From Atkinsonella hypoxylon (Eukaryota; Ascomycota; Sordariomycetes; Hypocreales; Clavicipitaceae): DNA of 64,000 nt. The notes beneath the pieces are model-generated. The model saw only the letters and a program-made list of their open reading frames with translations, did not search any database and had not been told where the DNA came from. Made by a program: the position numbers and the translations under genes. This document shows positions 25,423 through 37,056 of this stretch, piece by piece. The stretch is taken from NCBI GenBank assembly GCA_000729835.1, contig JFHB01000010.1:310001-374000 (forward strand). The letters are read 5' to 3'. How positions within the stretch are numbered: the first letter of the stretch is position 1; the number at the start of each line of letters is the position of its first letter.

Positions 25423-25584
25423 ACAAGCAAAACTTCTTTGTTCCCCCCCCTGTCTCTCTAATCTAGCCAACACGCATGCGTTACGATCCCACCGTCTGCG
25501 GCCTCGGCTTCGAGTTTTCTTTGTTTCCGCAACAATCATCGCTCTTGTTGATCGCGTGCTCACAGCTTTTATCCCACTGCAGAT

Positions 25585-26259
25585 ATGCCTCGATCGACGG
25601 ATTCCCCCCAAACAGCTGCCGAGCTGCCTGCTCCAGCGAAGCCAACGCCGACCTTCTCTCCCAACGACGTAACAGTCGTCTTTGTCCTCGGTGGGCCCGG
25701 CGCTGGCAAGGGAACCCAGTGCGCCAACCTCGTCAAGACGTACAATTTCACGCACTTATCCGCTGGCGATCTCCTGCGCGCCGAGCAGGAGCGCCCCGGC
25801 TCCCAGTTCGGCGACCTCATCCGCGACTACATCAAGAACGGACTCATTGTCCCCATGGAAGTCACCATCCAGCTTCTTGAGAACGCCATGACCGAAACTC
25901 TCTCCAAGAGCGGCACCTCCAAGGGCCGCTTCCTCATCGACGGATTTCCCCGCAAGCTCGACCAAGCGCACAAGTTTGAGGAAACTGTCTGCCCCGCCAA
26001 GATGGTCCTCTTCTTCGACTGTCCGGAGAAGGTCATGGAGGCGCGTCTCCTCGAGCGCGGAAAGACGAGCGGCCGCGCAGACGACAACGCTGAGAGCATC
26101 CGAAAGAGGTTCAGGACTTTCGTCGAGACGAGCATGCCTGTCGTGGATTATTACGATAAGCAGGGCAAGGTCGTCAAGATTGACGCTACGCCTCCTCCTG
26201 ATGCCGTTTCTTTCCAGACCCAGCGACACCTTGTGGAGAGACTTGGCAAGGATTTCTAA
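25585..26259 (+). CDS. URA6: UMP-CMP kinase (uridylate kinase, Ura6-like)
   Basis: Nucleoside monophosphate kinase that uses ATP to phosphorylate UMP and CMP in pyrimidine nucleotide synthesis, cytosolic or nuclear. The gene is a single exon of 224 aa, within the family's usual size. The P-loop GGPGAGKGTQ is at 36-45. The NMP-binding segment LSAGDLLRAEQERPGSQFG and the FLIDGFPRKLDQA motif are intact, and a short LID region (ERGKTSGRADDN) marks the small-LID UMP/CMP kinase type rather than a long-LID adenylate kinase. Residues 1 to about 28 are a Pro/Ala-rich extension without a clear targeting signal. Start 25585 is the first ATG in this frame. Confidence 0.92.
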   Translation: MPRSTDSPQTAAELPAPAKPTPTFSPNDVTVVFVLGGPGAGKGTQCANLVKTYNFTHLSAGDLLRAEQERPGSQFGDLIRDYIKNGLIVPMEVTIQLLENAMTETLSKSGTSKGRFLIDGFPRKLDQAHKFEETVCPAKMVLFFDCPEKVMEARLLERGKTSGRADDNAESIRKRFRTFVETSMPVVDYYDKQGKVVKIDATPPPDAVSFQTQRHLVERLGKDF

Positions 26260-27111
26260 AGACATTGTATGCATACGCTGGTTTTTTTGCACCCGTCTTA
26301 CTTTCTGTAATACATATTGCTCTTACCGCCCCTTCCAACGAGTATCTTTTGAGGTCTTTCTCGTACCTTACCTAGCTCCTCACCTTCCAAACTTCTTGAA
26401 TAGACTAACACGGGTAATTGTACAATAAACTAGGTTAGGTAGCGTAATAGAAGAGATGCTAATTCATGAGTACACTGCTGCTTGCAAATAGACAGCTTAC
26501 AAAATCTACCATTCATGTCAGGTCTCTTGCTTCATGATGTATCAGTCATGCTTAACATCCATCCAAGAACTAAGACCACATTGCCGCTGCACCAGAACCT
26601 CGCCCCATTCAAGGCAAGATACACTCACGGACTTCAAATCGGGGTCCAACGAAAGACGTCACACATCACACTCACAAAACAAGCAATTGCACAAATTGCC
26701 CTTCATTATTCGAGCAGTGAGAAAAAGAAAAAAAAAAAAAACCCCAACGGAAGCTTTTTGCATCCCTATTACACGACAATTCATGCGGGAAAAGATTGAA
26801 ATTTTACCTCATGCTAATCAGCGCTTCGTCGAGATATAAATAACATACAAACACATGGATCCCCATGCCTAAGGGCGTGACACCCCGAGGGAATATAACG
26901 TCCTTTTGTCCATCAGATGGCATATCCTTTCCGAGTACCTAATGTAAGGGGAAGCAGCGCTCCCGCCTAATGAAACGGTTTACACATCTTCTCCGTACCA
27001 TGAACTTGAGATGGATTTTTTACGGTGGGGAAGAGGAATGGCAAGAGGATTGCATCCCAAGTTTTCATTCCGAATGTCGAATACTTATTATTTCCTTTTC
27101 TATTTTGGGTT
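26260..27111. other. Convergent intergenic region
   Basis: Lies between the 3' end of UMP-CMP kinase (plus) and the 3' end of eIF3m (minus). It contains a poly-A tract at about 26730-26745. No gene recognised. Confidence 0.55.
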
Positions 27112-28413
27112 TTAATCGTCATTATCTGTCCTCTCGCGCTGATTCTGCTGTCGTCGACTCCCCTGGTTCCCCCCCACACCAGCATTATTCAGCTTGCGCT
27201 CCAGATCCTGCATCTCCCGCTCCTTTGCCGACTTGGCGTTGGCCTGCTCCTGGCGCAGAACCGTCAGCACGTTCTGCAGCGTGGCGCGCCAGTGGTCCAC
27301 GCGCGTTGATAGCTCCTGGTACTGCTTCTGCCCGAACACGCGGTACGTGACCTTGTGGACGAGAAACTTCTGCTGCTGCTGCGAGAGCTTGCCCTCGACG
27401 AGCCCCGCGCGTATCGCGTCAATGGCCCACTTCTCAACGTGCTCCTGGGGGATCTGGAGAGCCTTGGCGATCTTGGCGTATTCAATCTCCCGGCTGGGGA
27501 TCGCGGCTGCGAGACTGGCAAATGTGAGGAGACGCATCTTGCGGTGGAGCTTCTCCTTGTCCAGTTTCTGCTGCTTCAGCCAGCCCTCGTGCTCGTCGTT
27601 GAAGTCGATGTAGTCCTCGAGATCTTGCTCGGCAAAGATATCCAGCAGTTGCGAGTAGACCGGGTGGGAGTCGCTGAGGGCCTGGACGCTGGCAATCCCA
27701 CGTAGCTCCTGGAAGAGAAAGTAGGCGTTGGCAGAGAGCGCCATCTTGATGGCCCGCAGGGATAGTCGCTGGGCGTCTTCCGAAGTGATCTCATCCTTGT
27801 CATCCGCGTCAAAGCTCCGCAGAGCCTTGAGGATAAACTCATAGCTGGTAGACTCCTCGCCAGCCTCCCACGCTGCCTCGGCGACGTGCTCGTAAATCAT
27901 GCGCTCGATTTCCTCACTGGCATCCCACGAAACTAACCAGCCGGGGAGTTTCTCCAGGTACGGCCGCAGCGTATCAAACATGCTGTGTGCCTTTAGAAAC
28001 TTGACAATCTCAAGGAAGATTCGCGCGCGAATCACATCCCCCTGGGGCAAAAGGTTAAATACAGTCGTGAGGGCGTTGAGAGACAGACCAGGTCCGTGTA
28101 CGGACGAGTTGACGGGTACCCTGGCGAGGTTGGCGCAAAGAGTCTGCAGGTGCTTCTTAGGGTCTGCGGACTGCAGAACGAGGTGGATCAGGAGGTTTGA
28201 CGCCGCTGTGTACTCCTTCTCGGGCACGGTGCTCAGACGAGATGACGCGGCGACCAGCTTTGACAGCACATCCTCCTTGGATACCTTGTCCTTGTTCAGC
28301 AGCTTAACGGCATCCTCTGCCTTGAGATATTCGGCCATCTCCTTGGCCAGCTCCTCGAATGTGCCATCCACAAACAGCAGCTGGGGCTGCTCGCTAACCT
28401 TGGCGGCAGGCAT
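27112..28413 (-). CDS. eIF3m: Eukaryotic translation initiation factor 3 subunit M
   Basis: PCI-domain subunit of the eIF3 complex, which assembles on the 40S subunit during initiation. The gene is a single exon of 433 aa from ATG 28413. The N-terminus (LLFVDGTFEELAKEMAEYL) and the helical repeats are typical. The PCI winged-helix part (about 250-390) includes the segment LTFASLAAAIPSREIEYAKI. The C-terminus is a Gln/Arg-rich charged tail. The frame stays open upstream to another genuine ATG at 28638, which would add 75 residues. I chose 28413 because family members normally start here and because the upstream stretch contains a donor-like GTACGTAC, suggesting a 5'-UTR intron. Confidence 0.95.
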   Translation of the reverse strand: MPAAKVSEQPQLLFVDGTFEELAKEMAEYLKAEDAVKLLNKDKVSKEDVLSKLVAASSRLSTVPEKEYTAASNLLIHLVLQSADPKKHLQTLCANLARVPVNSSVHGPGLSLNALTTVFNLLPQGDVIRARIFLEIVKFLKAHSMFDTLRPYLEKLPGWLVSWDASEEIERMIYEHVAEAAWEAGEESTSYEFILKALRSFDADDKDEITSEDAQRLSLRAIKMALSANAYFLFQELRGIASVQALSDSHPVYSQLLDIFAEQDLEDYIDFNDEHEGWLKQQKLDKEKLHRKMRLLTFASLAAAIPSREIEYAKIAKALQIPQEHVEKWAIDAIRAGLVEGKLSQQQQKFLVHKVTYRVFGQKQYQELSTRVDHWRATLQNVLTVLRQEQANAKSAKEREMQDLERKLNNAGVGGNQGSRRQQNQRERTDNDD

Positions 28414-29487
28414 GCTCGAAAACTTTCGCCTTTCGCCCTCTTTTGCTCCTCGAAAGTAAAGTGGATTTCGCTTCGGTTTCAAAGATCGGCGTCGATTCGA
28501 TAAGATAAAGTCTCGGACCTTCTTCGAGAACAGACAAATGCTATCAAATGGTATGATGGCAGAAAGCTGCGGGAAGGACAGAGGCGGCTGGAAAGATCCG
28601 GAGAGAGTCGCGAGGTACGTACGTTTGGCAGGGTCCATGTCCGAATAGCCCTGCGGTGGGGCTTTTCCTGTGAATGTCGACCGCCCCGCGGCCGAATTTT
28701 TCTGCCGTCGCCCAATGTGTGGGAGCTAGGCGTCACCGCCCTCGCTTAGTCTTACATGTGATTTGGCACGTGTAGAATTTCATCCTTGGTGTCTTAATCA
28801 TGATTAATCAAAGAAGGCGTAGGGAGCGTTGCAGGCAAAGAGCGCTATAGGCAAATTAAGAAGAATAAATCCTTAATATGGTATTATTATTATACTGTTA
28901 TTGTGTAAGAGAAAAGAATAGAGAAGATACTATAGAGAAAGGGGGAGGGAGGAGATGCTACATTGTACTATAACAGAAGTAAATGAATTATTCACCCGAA
29001 AGCATCCGCCGCATTCCCTGCGCCTATATGCCGAAAAAATTCGGCTGGCATACGAGTCTCGTATGGCAAGAAAATAGTGCTGTAGAACTCAAGCAGTAAA
29101 TTGTTATATTTGAGTCGTGATACTTGAAGAACCACATCATCTCCCTAAACACAAGTTTTCATTCGTCGCGCCCGACATAACTGGCGCCCCTTTCCATTTC
29201 TCCAAAATTGGTGCTGAGCATGATGCATGAGTCCAGACTAAAACGTGTCTTTCAACATGACGTGAGAGAATACCGTGATCAATATGAGAAGACGTATAGC
29301 GATGGATCCTACCCCTTCACTCCAAACGTGACCCGACGCCCAAAGTCTATGTACATGCTACTGATAAATACAACTTATATATCGCTCACTGTTTATAACA
29401 ACACGATTAAACAGATCAAGCCATTCAGAAATTGCCGCATATAATATTCATAACTCATCGTGCGTGATAAATGTGAAAGGAGGGCTC
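28414..29487. other. Intergenic, eIF3m to CHK2 kinase
   Basis: Contains the eIF3m leader with an upstream in-frame ATG at 28638 and an AT-rich stretch around 28850-28920. No other gene recognised. Confidence 0.55.
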
Positions 29488-31826
29488 TTAGCGACCATGA
29501 GCTGCCACCTTCTTCCCTCCTTTGCCAGTCTCTCCAGCTGTTGTATAGATGCTGCCGTTATCGTCACTGAACAGTTGTTGGTCTCCTTTGCCTCCCAGTC
29601 CCATGAATTCTCCGGGAGCTCTTTCATGATCGGGCGCCTTCTCTTTCGCAGCATTAATGATTCGGTTTTGGTTTTTAGCAAACACCTTGACAGGTTCCTT
29701 ATCATCTCCAACCGTTACGCGGGCTGTAACGGAAACAGAGTTGATAGACGCGAGAAGAGTTCGCTCACGAACAGGTGCCCGACGGTTGACCCCGAGGCCG
29801 GCGATACCGCCGACAAGTCCACCTGTGCTGTCGTTGACACCGGGCGTGTTCTGGGTTAGCCAAGGATGGGAGAGACATTGCTCAACAGTAAAACGTTTTT
29901 CGGGGTCCACGACTAACATGGAGTCGATCAGATCAACTTCGGCATGCGTTAGCACTCAGATATCGCGATAACAAGAGAAGAACGGGCTTGATAACTTACG
30001 AGCTGGATCACCAACGGAGTCCCAGTAGGGAGAAGGGTAGTCAAATCGTCCGCTTCGAATTTGTTGTGATAGTGTGAAAGGGTAATCCCTTGTGTAAAGC
30101 TCATCTGAGAATGGAGGAAAGCCACAAAGGCAGATATACAGCACCACACCAAGCGACCAAACATCGACAGCTTTGGTGTATTTTCGTTGTTTCGAGTCAG
30201 CAAGAATTTCTGGCGCAACATAGCTGGGTGTACCACACAGCGTGGTTGTGAACGACTCTTCTCCAATGATCTTGGCGAGACCAAAATCGGCCAATTTTAC
30301 ATGCAGATTCTTATCCGTTAGTAAGATGTTTTCCGGCTTGATGTCCCTGTGAACAATGTTTCGTTCATGCTGCAACAAGTTAGCAAATGGAGAAGCCCTC
30401 ACACCCATGACGACATGAATAACACTATCGTGTTATGGTAGACATACCAAATATTTGATGCCTTGGAAAAGCTGCAAGAACAGCTTCCTCGTCTCATCCT
30501 CACTAAGCTTCTGTTTCATGACAATATAGTTGAAAAGCTCGCCCTCTGTGGCGAGCTCCAAAACGAGGTAGACTCGATCCCGCTCATTAAACGTGTCCTT
30601 GAGGCACAACACGTTGGGATGGCTGACACTCATCAAAACTCCAATCTCTTGCTGAAGGCCTTCAGTCTTGGACCGATCTTCCATGCCCGGGTGCTTAGAG
30701 AAGATCTTGACGGCGTACCGTTGACCTGTGGACTTTTCCATGCAAAGATACACCTCGGCAAAATGGCCCTTGCCGAGCTTCTCCAGTAATGTGTACTGCT
30801 GCAGGAAGGCGTTTGTGTGCCTGGTCTGAGGGTATCTGAAGATGAAGCGAGCCTTGCCATGAACAGCAATTTCATCCTGGTCTTCGAGCTCGCGACGCTG
30901 GTTACGACCAACAATAGCCTCGTTTACATAGGTGCCATTGCTAGACAAGTCTTCGACTACGGCCACAGTGTCCGTACCTTTATTCTCTGTGAATAATAAG
31001 CAGTGGCGATTCGATACAACACCTTCGTTCACCACAACATCTAATGCATTTCTCTCATGTTAGCTCGAACTCGGTTTAAAGCACGCTTGACAAACAGCCA
31101 TTCCAGAAACTTACCACATTCAGGATGTCGGCCAATCAGATAGCCCCCAGAGGCGGTGCCCTTAACCTTGGTGCGCTCATACGCCTCCTCAGCCCCTAAA
31201 GGAGAGTCTTTGCGGCTTGTTCCCTTATTGTCGCCATTCGCAGCCGTCGAAATGGCGTCTGGTAACGGGCAGGCGCTCCGCCTCTTCATTACCAACGGCT
31301 TATCACCATATTTGGGATCCAAGGGCACCAGGTAACCCCAGACCCCTTCCTTAATTTCATCTTGGACCTCATCCGACAATGCAGGGTGTCGATCGACATA
31401 CTGGCTAAGCGGTTGCGTATCTTGAGGTGGCGACGACAAAGCCTGGCTCTGTCGCCACGCCTCATCGGTCTTGCGGGGAGTTAAGTCCTCAAGTTTGCCA
31501 ACAGGAGGCGTGGGCGCAGTCTCATTGTGCACACCGCCAGAGTCTCCGTAGGCAGTGTTTGTGAGGGGCGACGGCAGATGCTGCTTATTGACAACGGGGG
31601 TCTTGTCCGCAGCATCAACGTGGGAGGACAAACGGTCGGATCGCCGGGGCTTCTTGGACTCGGCTGCGTCCTCGGGCAGCGAACCCTGAGTTGATGCGGA
31701 TGGTAAGCGCGAGTGGATGAGGTTGGGAAAGACGTGCAGGAGGAAGCGTGCGCAAATAGGCAGCAAATGGGTAGAGAAACTCACGCGCTGCCGCTTCAAT
31801 TGGCTCTTTTCGTGGTGAGGTGCCAT
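29488..31826 (-). CDS. prd-4: CHK2/Rad53-family checkpoint kinase (PRD-4-like)
   Basis: FHA-domain Ser/Thr kinase of the DNA damage checkpoint; in Neurospora the orthologue PRD-4 also links damage to the circadian clock. Five exons with introns 31686-31784, 31041-31114, 30370-30447 and 29937-29999 give 674 aa. The N-terminus to about residue 190 is polar and carries several SQ/TQ sites such as DTQPLSQ, possible ATM/ATR targets. The FHA domain (about 195-275) has GYLIGRHPEC, SNRHCLLF and LSSNGTYVNE. The kinase domain (about 287-560) has the glycine loop LGKGHFAEVYL, Lys316, Asp411 in HRDIKPEN, Asp430 in DFG, and GTPSYVAPE; all catalytic residues are present. The Lys/Ala/Gly-rich tail is non-catalytic. 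There is only one FHA domain, as in CHK2 and unlike budding yeast Rad53. The start ATG 31826 follows a TTG-only upstream frame. Confidence 0.94.
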
Positions 31827-33288
31827 GTCCTCCACGGCGTTAGTCGGTCGCAAGAGAGGAAAAAGATATACAAGAACACTCCCTTGCCGGACGGGACGAG
31901 GGGGGATGCCTGATATCTATGGTTTGGAACGTTTATTATCAAAACGGGCTGTAGGACGGTGCGGGTGTTCATGAACTAGAAATTAAACGGGCATGGTAGA
32001 AATAGGCCAAGCACGCAGGTACTACTAGTTCGAGCGAGGCTCAAAGCTAGGGTGGAAGTAGTCGATGGATCTCATACCTCATGGGATCAACCAACGATGA
32101 TGGCTGGTTGGGGGGACTGGGCGAGAAGGAAGCCTTGGAAAGCCTGCAGACCAGCCAAGCCAAGGCTAGGTACCTACCTAGGTACTTATCTCATGCACTT
32201 TACTTATGCTAAGTTGAGGGTAGCTAGTGAGTACCTAGGTGACTACCTCCTAAGGCAACCAAGGTAGGTCACACGCGCCCATCAAAAAAGCAGATGACAT
32301 CTCATTATGATTGATTTCCCACGAGAACCTGCTTCTATATATTCCTTTCCTAAGATAGTGTCTCGCAATCTGTTTCATGCCCTCGCGTCTCCCATATCCC
32401 CGTTCAACGCCTTGGCTCGTGGCCCTCTATCTTGTCTCACTCCCCGTCCTCTGCGAATGACACCAGTCACGAGACGTGACTCGACGACAACCCACGCCTA
32501 GCTATCAAATCATCACCTTCAGCTGCCAGCTGCCAGCTGCCAGCTCAATTCAAGTCTCCAGGCCGCTCGTTCCTTTGCTTGGCGTTCTCAGTGTGCGTTC
32601 TGGAACGCGACTCTCGCCGACACGTCTGGGATTCCTGAAGCCAATCACTCAAATTGAATTGTAAGACAGAACAAAATGTATGTGACGACGTTCAAGGCGC
32701 AAAGTGCCGGTCTCATAAACTTGATGCATCTCTGCCCTGCCCATTACTATTATCGACTACCTGATACACCTGTTTCATGACGTGCATCTCTGCAAGTGAA
32801 TTTCCAATGCAGTCTTTCCCAAAATGTCCAACCCGACCAAGTACGCGGACAGAAAAAAAGCACCAGGGGAACAAAATTACAGTCCGCCGCTCCATTTTTA
32901 CTCCATACGCAGTCTCATGGCAAAATCATGAAAGAAAGATGTGTCACCGTCATCATATCATCTTGCTCCAGAAAGTGTTGCCTCTCGACTCGAGGGCGAT
33001 CTCCCTAAACGCCAATTCAAAAGCTGAGCCCTCTGTCACGTCGATTTGCGTGACGGAGCGAAGCCAGTAACCCGAATAGTCCGAACTTTGTTTGTTTACG
33101 CACAGATGACGCAGTAGTATCCCACTAGTTCATGCTTGCATCAAGTGCCCTTCAGGAAAAGGGGGGGAAAGGAGTTCCTTGTAGCCCCAAATTCCCATAC
33201 CAGTCATTCAAACTTTTCGCAGCCGCGGTAGCGCATGTATGTGATAGCACAAAACAAAGCTTGCCCACCGATCCCAAAATTTATGCTC
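31827..33288. other. Intergenic, CHK2 promoter and ArfGAP 3' side
   Basis: No gene recognised. It holds GGTACCTACCTAGGTA-type motifs (about 32168-32245) and a CAGCTGC-type tandem run at about 32520-32545. Confidence 0.55.
32520..32545. repeat. CAGCTGC heptanucleotide run
   Basis: Short tandem run of CAGCTGC, repeated about 3.7 times in non-coding sequence; each unit contains the palindrome CAGCTG. Confidence 0.8.
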
Positions 33289-36200
33289 CTACTTTTCGGG
33301 TATGGGAGACTTTGCTAACCGTCCTCCAGCGCTCACTCGTTTCTGCAATCGTGCCTCCTTCTCACGTTGAGGCCTATCGGTTGCTCCAACATGCAGGGGC
33401 AGCGACCCCAGTACATCACCCCCGGAAGCGTCCTGACCCTTGCCAATCTTCTGTTCATAATACTGTTGAGCATATCTACCCAGGGGAAAAGCCGGCAGTG
33501 ACAGAGGGATTTGAGCACCATTTTGAATGAGCAATTCTGCGACGGGAAAAGGCACGGCCTTCATCTCTGTTTCGCTCGAGCTGGCGCCCGATGTGGGTGA
33601 AGGAGTAGCCGGATCTGCCGCAGCCAAGGCCAGCCAGATGGCGTGAGTTCCTCTCATCTTATCAACAACATTGGGGTTGGCCCCCAACGCCAGCGCATAA
33701 AGCACCTGCTGGATCTCGTTCCTCTTAATGGCGGCCAGCAGAGTCTCATCCGGTGTGGCATATCTTGACAATGTGGCGGAAATTGGCTCAACGTATAAGC
33801 GATCAACGTACTTTGCAGTGATGAACCGTAGTCGCTGTTCCCTTGTCGCTTGTGGATTCGGCTTCTGCGAAGCATCCAATTTGGCTTCCCAAATCATATT
33901 TGAGACACGATTGCCAATAAGTAGCGAAACCTCGACAATATCGATTGTGAATGATTTGATGTCCAGGGTCAAGGAACGAACTTTGCTGATATGTGTTCCA
34001 AGCGATCGGTGGATACCGCTACACTCGATACAGAGGATGATGCCCAGGTTAATAGATACCCATTCTACTTTGGATCCCGAGCCGCAATCTGCGCACCAGC
34101 AATTTCCCTGGTCGGCATTTCGGACCATCTGCAATAGTTTGTCGGGTTGATCATCGTAGCCCGAGCTTGTTGTGCGAATGACACTCGGTCGTGCCCCGAC
34201 AGTTATTCTACGCACAGGTATTCCCGCGGATGAGCTGGAATGATGATTGTGAGAGTGAGAGCCATGCCCTAAAGACTGTGTCTTGCCTGTCAAAATGGAT
34301 CCAATGTCCCTCTTAAAAGATGATGAGTCCCCAGATGCTTTGCTTGATGATGCCCGATCCTGGGCCACGCGCCCCTCCATGGCACTTTGCAGCGCACTGT
34401 TTATGGACACAATCCAGCTGTTCATGTCTTCTTCTGATGTTGCTTGATAGACACGTTTGAAGTTGGGAGTGATGACCTCAAAACAGAATCGTCGTTCTGC
34501 ATTACGGGCTTCGCGAACTGACGCCATACGAAGATCGATGGGATCCATGTGGAGATCAAGCTTCTGTTTCCAATTACTATATTCGGACAGCTTTCCTTGG
34601 TCCAAAACGATCCAAAACCTTATCATGTGGTTAGTACTTGAGGTGAGATCATGGCAAAGATGCCACACCAGTCTCCAAGGGTAATTTTCCCCAGGGGACA
34701 TATTTCAACTTACTTGTGCCATCCTTGTTTATTCAAGTTTCGCGGGTCAACATGCCCACCCGGCCGATTAAGTGCCCATAAGAGGCCTTCCTTCCTCTGT
34801 GACACGGCTGCCGCCGATCCTGTGTCTCGTTCTTCTAGATCACGAAAACCCTTGAATTTGGTTGTCGCAGAGCTAGCTATAGACGACTGTCCTTGGCTGC
34901 CGGGAGATCGCGACATGTCGAAGCCTTGAGCCGCGAAGCCTTGATTACCGCCGATAGGAATAGCGCCCTTAATCTGGGAGCCTGTGCTATCCGCACGGCC
35001 AAGCTCGTTGTCGGACGTATTGCCAACAGATCCATTTGGACTCCCTGTCTGAGAGGCGGTGCTGCCGATATGTCCTTGTTCGGGTTCGAGGTAAGGTGTG
35101 GTGGGCTTTTCCATCTGCCGCCTCTTCTCCTCTCTTTCTCGACGGCGATACTGATATTCCTTGTCAGCCTCTTGGACTTCGGCGCTGAGAGCAGAGAGTT
35201 GAGGCAGATGTTCTTCAATCTTCTTTGCTGTGTTGAGGAATCCCTTCGTCTGGGCGTCGGCGTATCTTGTCAGATGCGACAATACTTCTTGCTCTTTCCG
35301 ACCACCATGAAGATCCTGCATAAAGTTGGAGTAGTCGAATCGCTTCAGCTCAAAAGTCCGTCTCTTGTTCTGGTATTTGGAATCGCTCTCAGCGAGCTTC
35401 TTGGCCTTGACCGAGTCTTGGCGCTGGCCGAGGTACCGCGATACATAAGCATAATAGTCTTTGCTTTCTTCTTCGAAATCCCGCTTCTTGGATTCGGCTT
35501 GTTTGATGTCAAACTGATAAAGTTTATTGAGAGGCTCAATGATGATTTTTTGGAGGTTGGCTGTGTTTTGGCGCTCATAAGCCAGAACCTCTCGTGCGAT
35601 CCTATCAAAGTAATGCTCTAGAGCGGGTTGAAAGGCATTAGCATTTGTCGACGATGCCTCTCGCAAAGCATCCATGAAAGCCACAAACGCGTCATTGGCC
35701 TCGATCTGCTGCATATGAGCCTGTTCTGCGCGCTTCAGGACCTTCTTCATCTGCGTCCGCATATTTCCAGTCTTTTGCTCGAGCGCTTTTATTGTTGCAC
35801 GAAAGACCGGACCATCATCACCAACAGTGACATCACCATCGTATTTGGGTCCCGGTACGTCGACTTTGACTGTTTCCTGAATCTGAAAAGGCGGATTCGT
35901 GGCCACTTGCGACAGGCCATCATTATTGGCTAGCAGTAGTGGCGAAGTCGGTTCATCAAGATCGACTCCAGTCAGGCGAGATTCAACTGATTGTGTCGAA
36001 GCAACTCGAATCCTTGGGGGAAAATGCAGCAGAATCTGAGAAGACGGGGAGTTTGGGTCGCTGACTGTTGGGGGTGAATCTGAAGCTCGATTGTTAGCAG
36101 GTTGGAAAAGGAGGCGAGCAGAGGCTATACATGGAGAGAATCATACTTGCAACCCAAAAGGAGAAGCTCGCCAGCGTGTCTAGGCGATGGGCTCGAGAAT

Positions 36201-37056
36201 CGTACTCAACGAACTGCCAAAAAAAAAAATTAGGAGAAGACAAGTTAGTTTGCTATCGTTATCCTGTGATCTCAGACTCATAGGCTCATAGTTTGCTCAC
36301 GCTGCAACAGTTCCTCCAGCCACCACCCTTGTCCTCGACTGGCTTTGGAGGCTTCCACTTCCAGGTCCATTCAAAACTAATGGAGGGACTCCCTCCTGTG
36401 CCATAATCCCCAACAAGATCAACGTTGGAATTCTTATGCAGATTGGGGTCGGCATGAAACTCTCGGGTCACAAGATTTGCGACCTCTCGTGGAGTCGAGC
36501 CACAGACAAATGTCAGTCCTGAGATATTTGTGTCGGCCACAACAAGCTTGCCATCTGGGGCAACCGAGTGCTGCGACTGTCTAATAACAAACGTGAAAGT
36601 AAAAATGAGCTCGTCATCGCTGCTTAGTTTGAGAAGGAAGTTGGGGGCCGCGGTGGCGCTATTTGATGATTCGGGGTCCTGCCAACTCGAGGTTAGGAGA
36701 CAGCGAGTAAAGGAAGAGAGACGATGCGGTAGCGGTGCTGTGCTAGTTTTTGGCAGAGGAACCACAGCCGTACCTGAACATATTCTATGGAAAAATTGTC
36801 GCCAGTCGACCGACTAGCAGATACTCTGCTCGCTGGAAATGCATTCGGAACGATATTAATGGACGTGCGCTTTCGGGGCTTGGTTATGACGAGTGAAGAT
36901 ATGCTCACTAACGGAGTGGCAAAGGCCATGTCAGCGTCAAAAGCAACGTGTCGCAAGGGGCCAAAGGCTCGAAACAGCCATGTCAAACATACACCTGTCT
37001 TGATCTCTGAGGTACAGAGCCGCCCCGTCATCGGGCCTACTGGTGACATTACCCAT
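33289..37056 (-). CDS. BAR-PH-ArfGAP-ankyrin protein (Csx2/centaurin-like)
   Basis: GTPase-activating protein for Arf GTPases acting on curved or phosphoinositide membranes. Six exons with introns 36904-36994, 36679-36773, 36214-36300, 36080-36146 and 34619-34713 give 1,110 aa. The first 210 residues, beginning MGNVTSRPDDGAALYLRDQD, form a conserved N-terminal region of this fungal family. A BAR-like helical domain spans about 280-550 and a PH domain about 640-750. The ArfGAP zinc finger has Cys843, Cys846, Cys864 and Cys867 and the catalytic Arg872 (GIHRSLGTHISK). Ankyrin-like sequence follows (AIKRNEIQQVLYALALGANP). For the second exon, the acceptor at 36904-36905 is the one that keeps the frame open. 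The first start codon is followed by a Gly that could be N-myristoylated (inference). Confidence 0.93.

Noticed and set aside
34893..35621. 242-aa plus-strand ORF inside the ArfGAP gene
   Set aside because: It lies entirely over the BAR-domain exon on the opposite strand and has no domain; it is a shadow frame.
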